This document shows, piece after piece, positions 1 to 6,934 of a DNA stretch of 64,000 nucleotides. The stretch covers positions 1 to 64,000 of the forward strand of contig JBGAIH010000020.1 in the NCBI GenBank assembly GCA_044225675.1, given 5' to 3'. Both the position numbers and the translations under genes were made by a program. The first letter of the stretch is position 1. Each line of letters opens with the position of its first letter. A model generated the notes under the pieces. The model was not told the origin of the DNA and searched no databases. It worked only from the letters and a program-made list of their open reading frames with translations. Source of the DNA: JACMQX01 sp044225675 (GTDB lineage: Bacteria > Pseudomonadota > Gammaproteobacteria > Burkholderiales > Burkholderiaceae_C).

Positions 1-114
1 GCACCCGCTCAGTGCAAATCAGCGGCAACCTTGAGGACGGCTGTTCTTTTTGAGAAGTGGCCGCTTTTGGCCGATTCCTGAAGTCTAGCCTTGGAGCTGG
101 GGAACAGCTACCCA

Positions 115-846
115 TCAAGATGGGATCGCCGGCCGCTTACCCCGAAATCGCCTCCCGCCATCCCCTCTGCTGATTGCGATCCCGAGGCACTTGGGTCTAC
201 CTGCCGCGTAGCACACAACCAAGCCTCCGCTCAAGCCTGCATAGTCAAAATTTTCCCTGTGGTTCTCGTTCCGAAACCAAACTTCATCACCATTGACTTC
301 GATGTACCCACGGAACGTCTTTCGCACAACATTCGCAGATGGCACGTTATCGGGCTCGGCAAACGTGTACCCATTCAATTCGGCAGGATAGCCGACAGCA
401 ACCGCGGTTGTTCCTGAAGCCTCCATAGGGAAATTCACAAATGCAGATGCATCGTCCCAATCTAAATGGTCGGGGACGGGGCGCATGGACGTAGCAAGTT
501 CTGCTAAAGCTACATCGCGCCCGCTCTCCCCGCCGCTATCTAAGTCCAAGAATCGCATGGGCATCAGAAAGTCAGCAATATCATCTGGCCTCTTATGCTC
601 CCTCGTGATCCAGAAGGGGGAGTCATTTGAGTACATGTTGGACGTAGCGTTGCGCACAACATGGCTCGCGGTGATCAGGTAAAGATACCCTCGTCTTATG
701 ATCACAATGCCGGTCCCAAATTGGAAGAAATGCTCCAACTGAAAGCGATGCGGAGTAGGCGAACCAGAATGGGTGAACAGTACACGCCTAGCGGTTCGCA
801 GCAGCGGACTCCGTTCGATCGACTTGGCAGCGCGCGGTTTGTGCAT
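115..846 (-). CDS. Trypsin-like serine peptidase, cytoplasmic
   Basis: This 243-residue protein has the three marks of a trypsin-fold peptidase in the right order: His62 in ITASHVV, Asp111 in GRDVALAEL, and Ser206 in AGLSGG near the C-terminus. The loop before His62 (GTGIVII) is the usual first strand of the fold. There is no signal peptide or membrane segment, so it probably acts inside the cell. The substrate is unknown. Its start lies 13 bp after the stop of the zinc-finger-like gene at 860-1585 on the same strand, so the two are likely co-transcribed. Stand-alone trypsin-like proteins of this size occur in accessory and defence islands; a role in conflict is inference. The family call is good from the triad, the function is not known. 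Confidence 0.72.
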   Translation of the reverse strand: MHKPRAAKSIERSPLLRTARRVLFTHSGSPTPHRFQLEHFFQFGTGIVIIRRGYLYLITASHVVRNATSNMYSNDSPFWITREHKRPDDIADFLMPMRFLDLDSGGESGRDVALAELATSMRPVPDHLDWDDASAFVNFPMEASGTTAVAVGYPAELNGYTFAEPDNVPSANVVRKTFRGYIEVNGDEVWFRNENHRENFDYAGLSGGLVVCYAAGRPKCLGIAISRGDGGRRFRGKRPAIPS

Positions 847-859
847 GTGTCAAGGTGGT

Positions 860-1585
860 TTAGAAAATAGGCCGACGCGAAGCCTGCACGATTTCTCGCC
901 AAACGCCAGTTACCAGGTCAAAGCGCCCATTCGCGCGCAGGTATGCAACGGCTCGCTGTATATCCTCAATGGCGTATGCCGCACATTCCTTATCCACCGT
1001 TCCAAGAGAAGATGGAAACGCCTCATCCCAACCGTCGAATACTGGATATGGCGCAAGCATCTGCCGTCCATCCTTGTGCTGAACCCGTACCCATCCAGTG
1101 CCATCGTTGAGTCGAAAATAGGCCATAGACGACTGCACCTTTTGCCAGCCCCATTGACCGCCCCGCGCAGGCTCAAATGGGGCATCCTTTTGCGGGAAGA
1201 AGGAGTGCTGACCACTTAATACAGGAGCACGCTGAACGGCCTGCTTCATAGCCATGAGCTTGGCCGCCGCAGAGACCTGCAGTTGCTCGCGCTCAGTTTC
1301 AAAGCGTGCGATAAGTTCGCGCGTGTTGTGCTGTAGGAGTTGCCGCTCTTCAGGGGTCAGCTGACGGCCGGTTCCGGTGCCATATGACGGTGCGCCCAAT
1401 GCCGAACCACTCCCGTACCGACGCTCGAAGCAGTGTGACCCGAGCACAAGAATCTTACCGTCATGCTCGACAACGTGAATTGCCCTCCATACCGAGTGGC
1501 CGCAGCCTGGCTCTTGGCAAACGATTCGGTCGCCCTTGTCCACTTGAACGATGGACAACAGCGTCGCGGAGGCGGGAGTAATCAT
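860..1585 (-). CDS. Hypothetical island protein with N-terminal zinc-binding-like Cys/His cluster
   Basis: I do not recognise this 241-residue protein as a named family. Residues 23-52 hold a CQEPGCGH stretch followed by SHCFERRYGS, giving C23, C28, H30, H51 and C52, which could bind a zinc ion. Residues 74-115 are charged and helical (TPEERQLLQHNTRELIARFE). The C-terminal part has a beta-rich GTGWVRVQHKDG segment followed by an amphipathic helix. It stands directly upstream of the trypsin-like gene on the same strand and is probably the first gene of that pair. Proteins of this kind are common in integrative elements of proteobacteria, which fits the low-GC surroundings. The coding call is good from length and composition; the function is open. 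Confidence 0.6.
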   Translation of the reverse strand: MITPASATLLSIVQVDKGDRIVCQEPGCGHSVWRAIHVVEHDGKILVLGSHCFERRYGSGSALGAPSYGTGTGRQLTPEERQLLQHNTRELIARFETEREQLQVSAAAKLMAMKQAVQRAPVLSGQHSFFPQKDAPFEPARGGQWGWQKVQSSMAYFRLNDGTGWVRVQHKDGRQMLAPYPVFDGWDEAFPSSLGTVDKECAAYAIEDIQRAVAYLRANGRFDLVTGVWREIVQASRRPIF

Positions 1586-2087
1586 TGATCAAGTCTATCC
1601 GTGGAGACCATCCTTGGGAAACGCTGTGTCGACTGGACTCGGCGACAAAGGCGGCGACTGGGATGGTCGCGAGCAGCAACTAGGCGCGACCGAAGCGGCG
1701 CTGAGGACGAGCCGGACTCTGAGCGACATTAAATGGGGCAAGACGGGAGAGTAATTTGATTGAGTGGCGCGAGTAAGCCGCTCACTCCGCCCACAACCAA
1801 ATGGGAAAAAGATATCCGCTTTAGAGAGATTTGGCCCCGATCGAACTGACTTGCTGAAAATATGAGCAGAAAAGTGCTTTATATTTAAGCGGATCAAAAT
1901 AATATGGAATTAAGCAGTAGTTTTCAGCGCTAGATGTGCTAGTCTAACGACATGGTCTTCTTGAACTTCATTGCCATCCGCACTCGGCTGTCCTGGCCTA
2001 CCTAGCTCGATTTCCGAGCTAGTGAATTGCCACCGGTTCTCGCGCGTCGAGAGAGGGTGGGCCAACCTTTTCCAAGGAGAGCCCGCT
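1586..2087. other. AT-rich intergenic region between divergent gene pairs
   Basis: About 500 bp with no convincing gene. The stretch around 1855-1915 is clearly AT-rich compared with its surroundings and probably carries promoters for the leftward pair (860-1585 and 115-846), the rightward gene at 2088, or both. I could not fix a clear -35/-10 pair. Confidence 0.4.
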
Positions 2088-2897
2088 ATGGCAAATGAAG
2101 ATCGCAAAGCTAACAGTCGTGCCGCTACCGTAGCATCGACCCAAAATTCAACGACAAGACGAAGGAACGACTCCCTTCAGCAGTCAAAGGCCGTGAGGAG
2201 TCCCAAACTCCCATCGTTGAAACGCGTCGACCGAACTACGCAGAGTTGGCTGGATAGCCCTTCACCAAAACGAACACCGGAAGAGCGCCGCAGAATGCGC
2301 GCCTGGTTCAATGAGCCAGCAAAAGAAGTCGATCCCAAGACCCGCAAGATGCTGGACGAATGGTGGGGCCGAGATGACGATCTTGACCAAAGCCAGCAAC
2401 GCGTGCCAGCGCAATCGCGCGTCAAGCCGCGCAATTGCTTAGCAGCAACTGATCTGAGGAATGCGCCTGAAAACTCAGCTATACCCGCACCGGCCAACCT
2501 GCGGCCCAGCAAGCGGGACCTAGCTCAACCACCAGCGGACGAGCGCGAAATCGGCGGCCAAGCCCGATCGCCGGCGCGCGCTGAAATTCGCGAGCAGGTG
2601 GCTTTGGCGTTCGAACCGACGGGGCTGGACCGAGCTGGCACACAAAATCAGCCCCCACCGCCGCCTGCGTCGTCAACGCGTACAGCGGAGCACCCCGAAG
2701 CGCCTGAGCCATCGTTTCTCATTTCGCTCAAGACCGCAGCCAACATTCTCGCCGTGCACCCCAACACGATCCGCAACATGATCGACCGTGGCCAGCTCGA
2801 GGCAGTGCACATCTCAAGAAGCGTACGTCTTCGCCGCAGTGTCGTAATGAAGCTCGCACACGCGGGGACGGCACTCAGCAGGAATGGCAGGAGCTAA
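2088..2897 (+). CDS. Excisionase-family helix-turn-helix protein with long disordered N-terminus
   Basis: The start at 2088 is chosen because AAGGAG lies at 2074-2079, eight bases upstream; a longer frame to 1971 lacks such support. The 269-residue product has about 200 residues rich in Ser, Pro, Arg and Gln that look disordered. A C-terminal winged-helix segment follows, beginning FLISLKTAANILAVHPNTIR and continuing through DRGQLEAVHISRSVRLRR. That is the pattern of excisionase/MerR-like DNA-binding domains: a helix placed by a conserved position in front of a short wing. It is followed after 3 bp by the replication-initiator-like gene, so the two are an operon. In mobile elements such proteins act as directionality factors or local regulators. 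The long N-terminal extension is unusual for the family, whose members are often under 100 residues. Confidence 0.65.
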   Translation: MANEDRKANSRAATVASTQNSTTRRRNDSLQQSKAVRSPKLPSLKRVDRTTQSWLDSPSPKRTPEERRRMRAWFNEPAKEVDPKTRKMLDEWWGRDDDLDQSQQRVPAQSRVKPRNCLAATDLRNAPENSAIPAPANLRPSKRDLAQPPADEREIGGQARSPARAEIREQVALAFEPTGLDRAGTQNQPPPPPASSTRTAEHPEAPEPSFLISLKTAANILAVHPNTIRNMIDRGQLEAVHISRSVRLRRSVVMKLAHAGTALSRNGRS

Positions 2898-2900
2898 CCC

Positions 2901-3785
2901 ATGAAATTCAATTCGGACACGCCAGGGAGGGCGTCTAAGGCGGGCGCCCCCCTCGCGCCAGCATATGCGTTCGACAGGCTCACCCTTTGGTTTGACCGCC
3001 CCCAGTTGCTAATCTCTAGACGAGCGCTGCAGAAGGAGGCGGCGAGCATCAGGTTCTTTTCCAAGCAGATGCATTACCACATTAACTACACGCTTAAGAT
3101 GGAGGTGTACCAGCCAACACCGGCGTTCCTTCGCCTGTTGCTCGTCGCCGTAGGCGGCGAGATTTCCGCACTCATCACCTATGTCGAAGTTGCATGCGAC
3201 ATCGCGGTGACGAGTTCGAGTGCCGCCGCGCTTCTGCAGGACAGATTTGCTGCGGTGGCCTGGATTCGGCACCTTCGCCAGCCCGTCATTCCCGACCGCG
3301 GAACAGACTACTTCGGTCGCAGGAACAAGGTGAGTGATGATGACGCGGCAAGGGCCAAGCGGCAGACCGTTGTCGCTGTCTACTCAGATAAGGTGAGCAA
3401 GCTCAGCACTCCCGCTAAGGGTCGGAAATGCCTTCATGTTGAGCTGCGTGTCTCAGGTGGGCCCGCAGTCGCGCGTCTAGGTGGCCCATCAATTCAAGAC
3501 TTGATGACTCTTGACTTGGCCGACGTGTTAGACCGGCACTTGGTGATGATGGTCATGCCCAGTATGACTAAGCAAGGCCAGATCCTGGGGGGGCCTGGCG
3601 GCCGCGCGGTTTCGGATGCAGCGTTGAGGAAGCGCGCGCGCTCCGCGCATCAGCTGGCCAGCAAGGATGGTCGATTTTTCATGCAACACCTACTGCAAAT
3701 GAATCCGAAACTCGCTCGCGCATTTCCCCGCGAAAGATTCTCGAGGTGGGCGCGTTCCTGTACTGATTCAGATACCCATATCTAA
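2901..3785 (+). CDS. Replication-initiation-factor-like protein (Rep_trans-type), divergent
   Basis: This 294-residue protein starts 3 bp after the excisionase-like gene. The best recognisable pattern is in residues 135-195: a Gly-Arg pair and a Ser in DYFGRRNKVS, then VVAVYSDK, then HVELRVSGG. This resembles the G-x-R-x-S ... Y-D-K ... E-x-R order of rolling-circle-type replication initiation factors of plasmids, phages and integrative elements, with the Tyr as nucleophile candidate. The N-terminus (YAFDRLTLWFDRP) also fits the family, where a D-x-L-T strand is common. It is shorter than typical members, which have roughly 350 residues. Together with the excisionase-like gene and the repeats just downstream it suggests the replication/excision module of an integrative element. 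The similarity is seen by eye and is remote, so a different nucleic-acid-binding role is possible. Confidence 0.45.
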   Translation: MKFNSDTPGRASKAGAPLAPAYAFDRLTLWFDRPQLLISRRALQKEAASIRFFSKQMHYHINYTLKMEVYQPTPAFLRLLLVAVGGEISALITYVEVACDIAVTSSSAAALLQDRFAAVAWIRHLRQPVIPDRGTDYFGRRNKVSDDDAARAKRQTVVAVYSDKVSKLSTPAKGRKCLHVELRVSGGPAVARLGGPSIQDLMTLDLADVLDRHLVMMVMPSMTKQGQILGGPGGRAVSDAALRKRARSAHQLASKDGRFFMQHLLQMNPKLARAFPRERFSRWARSCTDSDTHI

Positions 3786-3804
3786 CCGCCAACGACACAA
3801 GTAG

Positions 3805-3847
3805 TTCAGCGAAAGCGCTGAATTCACTGCAAAAAACAGCTGAATTC
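3805..3847. repeat. Hairpin plus 22-bp-spaced direct repeats downstream of the Rep-like gene
   Basis: TTCAGCG at 3805-3811 and CGCTGAA at 3816-3822 form a perfect 7-bp inverted repeat around the loop AAAG. The 9-mer GCTGAATTC occurs at 3817-3825 and again at 3839-3847. There is no T-tract, so a plain terminator is not the obvious reading. A nicking origin or operator for the upstream initiator-like protein is possible but unproven. Confidence 0.4.
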
Positions 3848-3900
3848 GATCAGAAACTGACTTCCAGCATGTCGTTTGTGCGTAACCACCAGCATCGCGC

Positions 3901-5448
3901 ATGTGTGGACGCAGAACCCACATTTCTATGAAAAATATTGTTCAAACACCACACGCGCGCGTACAGGTGGAAGCTGTACCAGGAGCTGGAAAGACCACCA
4001 CGCTTGCGCTCAGAGTCAAGTACCTAATCAATGGGGTGGGCGTGCGTCCGGAGGACGTTCTCGCCCTCAGCTTTGCCAACTCCACGGTCGAAGACTTCAA
4101 GACCAAGTTGAGTGCCGCTTTGGGCCTCGATGTGGCTTCTCGGGTCGATGTGCGCACCGTGCACTCCTGTGCACGTGCGATCGCCGGCAAGGATCTTGCC
4201 GACGAGCTACGCGGCCAGGACAAAAGCGCCAGATTCAAGGCAATGCTCTCCGCAGCCATCCCAAAGGCGGAGCGGATGAACGGCCCGTGGCGGGAATTCA
4301 AGCACATCCTGGTAGACGAGTATCAGGATTGCAGCCCCGAGCAGGCTCAGCTCATTGCCGCGCTCGCCCAGAATATCCCCAACTTGATGGTCGTTGGAGA
4401 TGAGCGGCAGAGCATCTACGGCTTCGGAGGTGCAAGACACGCTCCAATCAGCGAATCGCTGACCGGCGTGCGCAGCATGCGCCTGAACTTGTCACACCGC
4501 CTGACCCGCCAGAATGCTGACCTGGCGCAATCACTGTTCAAGACAAGCTCTGATGGCGAGATTCTGACCGAACGCGACGGCCCGCGCCCTGTGCTCGTGA
4601 TCGATACCCAACTCCGTCATCAGCTGACAAGGATTGTGACCGATGTAAAGGGGTTAATCGGCAAGGGCGTCGATCCCATGGAAATTGCCATTCTGAGCCC
4701 CCTCAAAGCTCCGCTGCGTGCGGTGGAAGCCGCCCTTCTTGCCCAGGGCATTCCCACAGATCGAATTGGACGCGACGTCAGTCTGCGGCATGTGCTCAAG
4801 GTCGCATACCTGGCACATGCGGCGATGAGACGGGACAAGACGCCGATCCGCCTAGCTGACCTACGTCATCACTTAGAGCACTTGGACCCTGACAAGAGTG
4901 CGTTACGGCACGTGCGCGAGCGGCTGCGGAAGATGCACATTGGTGCGCTGGAGGGTGTTTACCGGGAGTGCATCAACATCTACCTGCAGCTCATCGGCGA
5001 CAAGGTATACAAGAAGGAAGTCAAACGCGAGCTGGCGCGGTGGACCCCGGTGAGCCGGCAGTTCCGTACGTCCGCCCAGTTCAGCTCATTTGTTCGCCAG
5101 ATCGCCAAGGAGCCCCATGTTCAAACATCGACCATCCACAAGGCTAAAGGGCGTCAATGGAATCACGTGCTGGTTGTGGGTGTTATCGACGGCCTTATGC
5201 CGGTCTATAAGACATTTGGCAAAGGCAAGGAGGTGATGGCAGAGCAGCGCCGATTGCTGTATGTGGCAGTCACAAGGGCTCGCGAAACGCTTCGTCTGTA
5301 CGAGAGCCCTGTGCGTCACGCGCCAGCACGTACCAAATTCGATCAGCACTGTCGATTCGTGACACGGCCTATAAAACTGGGGCTGCTTGATGTGGTGCGC
5401 AGCGAGCCACTACGTAGTTTCTTCGGCAGTGATTCCAAGACCGCATGA
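3901..5448 (+). CDS. Compact UvrD/Rep-type superfamily 1A DNA helicase
   Basis: All SF1A helicase motifs are readable in 515 residues: Walker A AVPGAGKTTT at about residues 25-34, motif II ILVDEYQDCSPEQ with DEYQD at 139-143, motif III VVGDERQSIYGFGG, motif IV LNLSHR, motif V TSTIHKAKGRQW and motif VI LLYVAVTRARETL. The protein should move 3'-5' along single-stranded DNA using ATP. At 515 residues it is much shorter than UvrD or Rep (about 670-720) and close in size to GajB-type helicases of defence systems, but no GajA-like partner is adjacent. Start choice is uncertain: ATG at 3901 and ATG at 3928 both lack a clear ribosome binding site. It lies in the island downstream of the Rep-like gene and could serve element replication or defence. 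Confidence 0.85.
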   Translation: MCGRRTHISMKNIVQTPHARVQVEAVPGAGKTTTLALRVKYLINGVGVRPEDVLALSFANSTVEDFKTKLSAALGLDVASRVDVRTVHSCARAIAGKDLADELRGQDKSARFKAMLSAAIPKAERMNGPWREFKHILVDEYQDCSPEQAQLIAALAQNIPNLMVVGDERQSIYGFGGARHAPISESLTGVRSMRLNLSHRLTRQNADLAQSLFKTSSDGEILTERDGPRPVLVIDTQLRHQLTRIVTDVKGLIGKGVDPMEIAILSPLKAPLRAVEAALLAQGIPTDRIGRDVSLRHVLKVAYLAHAAMRRDKTPIRLADLRHHLEHLDPDKSALRHVRERLRKMHIGALEGVYRECINIYLQLIGDKVYKKEVKRELARWTPVSRQFRTSAQFSSFVRQIAKEPHVQTSTIHKAKGRQWNHVLVVGVIDGLMPVYKTFGKGKEVMAEQRRLLYVAVTRARETLRLYESPVRHAPARTKFDQHCRFVTRPIKLGLLDVVRSEPLRSFFGSDSKTA

Positions 5449-5480
5449 ACGACAGATACCGGAAATGGCCACGCTGGATA

Positions 5481-5804
5481 TTATGGAACGCGCTTGAAGA
5501 TGATCGGCGCGCCGAAAGGATTGTTGGCGACCAGACTGTCATCTGACTTGACGTACAGGTACTTGAGCGTGTAGTCGCCGCGGTCAACCTCAAGAACGTT
5601 GTCTTTTGTGAAGCGGGCGGCATTGATCTTGTACGGGGCTGGACTCGTGTTCAACGACTCCTCCACCACAAGCGCCGCACCGTTCTCCCTCACTTTTAGA
5701 ACCACAGTGCCCGGACTCTGCCACGTACCCACGACGGGAGGAGAAGACTGGTCACACCCCATGAGCGCCAGCGCCGCGAAGGCAAGTGCTGCGATGGCTT
5801 TCAT
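5481..5804 (-). CDS. Small outer-membrane-type lipoprotein
   Basis: The start at 5804 is chosen because the segment that follows, MKAIAALAFAALALMGC, is a classic lipoprotein signal with lipobox ALMG-C. The mature part is about 90 residues, with VVGTWQSPGTVVLKV suggesting a small beta-barrel-like or lipocalin-like fold. The start codon lies 1 bp after the stop of the XRE regulator (5806-6231), so the two are translationally coupled. The longer reading to 5873 would bury the signal peptide inside an Arg-rich stretch and is less likely. The function is unknown. Confidence 0.68.
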   Translation of the reverse strand: MKAIAALAFAALALMGCDQSSPPVVGTWQSPGTVVLKVRENGAALVVEESLNTSPAPYKINAARFTKDNVLEVDRGDYTLKYLYVKSDDSLVANNPFGAPIIFKRVP

Positions 5805-5805
5805 C

Positions 5806-6231
5806 TCATTCGCCCGCGAGACGCGCCGCCGCCTCCCTCTTTCCCATCTTGCGCAACGCGGCGATTGCTTCAAGCTGCTTGCTGCGAGGTCGCGACTTGC
5901 CCTGCTCCCATTTGTATACGCTCAGGGCGCTCACTCCCATGATCTTCGCCGCATCAGCAGCGGATAGTCCAAGACGCTGACGATGTGTCTTCAGCCCTTC
6001 GGGGCGAAAGCGCAGGGCGCTACCCTCATCAACAACTTCACCCCTATCAAAGGGCACAACTCGCGTGCCCTTCGTGACCATTCGCTCCAACGCGTGGACC
6101 TGGCGCTTGAGTTGGGCAATTTGAGAGCGGTGCGACGCAACAGCTTTTTTGAGTGAGTCTGTACTCGACCGCATTTCCTTGCGGGCGAGGCGGCTGATTT
6201 CATCCTTTAGAACGGCTGCGATATTGGGCAT
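5806..6231 (-). CDS. XRE-family transcriptional regulator with N-terminal coiled coil
   Basis: A 141-residue protein. Residues 1-60 are helical and charged (KDEISRLARKEM, IAQLKRQVHALERM) and look like a coiled coil. Residues 78-125 form a Cro/C1 helix-turn-helix: LKTHRQRLGLSAADAAKIMG, then SALSVYKWEQGKSRPR, then a closing helix. The Trp-Glu-x-Gly turn is typical of XRE proteins. It is followed directly by a lipoprotein gene and precedes, on the other strand, two small ORFs. It probably regulates its own promoter or that of the neighbouring island genes. Confidence 0.8.
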   Translation of the reverse strand: MPNIAAVLKDEISRLARKEMRSSTDSLKKAVASHRSQIAQLKRQVHALERMVTKGTRVVPFDRGEVVDEGSALRFRPEGLKTHRQRLGLSAADAAKIMGVSALSVYKWEQGKSRPRSKQLEAIAALRKMGKREAAARLAGE

Positions 6232-6317
6232 GGCGTCAATTCTGCCTTAGTCATACATGATCAGCTAGCCAGATACTCTGACTAATTTGATGCCACATCA
6301 ACTACTAGGGGTCCGCT

Positions 6318-6479
6318 ATGTGGTCTGCCGAAGCTGAGCAGTTCTTCGACGAATACGTCGTCGTGGAGCGCGAATTTCTGATTCTGAATGACGGCGATAT
6401 TGTTTTTGCCGTAGATCACGGGCTCGACTACTTCTACGAGCTTGTGCCGGCTGACCAAGCGAATGACCCCTATCCATGA
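6318..6479 (+). CDS. Small acidic hypothetical ORF (53 residues)
   Basis: An ATG at 6318 preceded by an AGGGG-type ribosome binding site at about 6307 opens a 53-residue acidic frame rich in aromatic residues (EQFFDEYVVVEREF; DHGLDYFYELVP). Codon use and amino-acid composition look like a real protein. It ends inside the start of the next small ORF (6463-6657), overlapping it by 17 bp in another frame. The two could be a tightly coupled pair or a single gene broken by a frameshift. No family is recognised. Confidence 0.42.
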   Translation: MWSAEAEQFFDEYVVVEREFLILNDGDIVFAVDHGLDYFYELVPADQANDPYP

Positions 6480-6657
6480 TAGTTGGCGGAGTACACACAT
6501 CATCGAAATTGAACTCGAACTTCCCATCATTCCCGATGGTCGGTGGGGCGCATTTCTTGAGTCAATGAAGAATGCCGAGGGGCAAGTTCTTCCTGCTACC
6601 AATCAGGGATGGAATTTCATCCTGGTCCTGCGCCGCTCTGGCCAGGCGAATCGATAA
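6463..6657 (+). CDS. Small hypothetical ORF overlapping the previous one
   Basis: A 64-residue frame with an alternating hydrophobic/charged strand (THIIEIELELPIIPDG) and a helix (WGAFLESMKNAEG), then a strand ending FILVLRRSG. The composition is protein-like. The start at 6463 overlaps the end of the 6318 ORF by 17 bp, which fits translational coupling. If one base were restored near 6465-6477 the two frames would join into one protein of about 110 residues. No function can be assigned. Confidence 0.42.
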   Translation: MTPIHDSWRSTHIIEIELELPIIPDGRWGAFLESMKNAEGQVLPATNQGWNFILVLRRSGQANR

Positions 6658-6934
6658 TATGTCCCTAACAACTCAAAAATTCGCGGCGGAATCAAGATTC
6701 AGAAAATCGCACAGCTTGGAACGCTCTGACCTTTGGCGCTATTACGTTTTTTGCAGGAATTTTGGTCTGCTGCGAAAATTCTTCCTCAGAACCCAGTACA
6801 AAGCCGTGGCGATTCTAGCCGCACAGATCTCTGCGATGACTTGATTCCAGTTAATACGGGCAATGCCGTGGCCATAATTCTTCGCCAATTGTGAAGGGAG
6901 TTTCACGGCGCTTGGTATCTCGACACTGCATGAC

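Noticed and set aside
2051..2061. GAGAGGGTGGG identical to part of the tRNA-Ser 3' end, as a possible left attachment site.
   Set aside because: Only 11 bp match and the T-loop part is not repeated; real attachment repeats are usually longer.
3901..5448. A Gabija system made of the UvrD-like helicase and the OLD gene at 53581.
   Set aside because: The two lie 48 kb apart in different regions; Gabija genes are adjacent. The helicase and the OLD gene are reported separately.
6572..6844. A 90-residue plus-strand frame after the small ORFs.
   Set aside because: It overlaps the 6463-6657 ORF in a different frame, has no ribosome site, and reads as a shadow.
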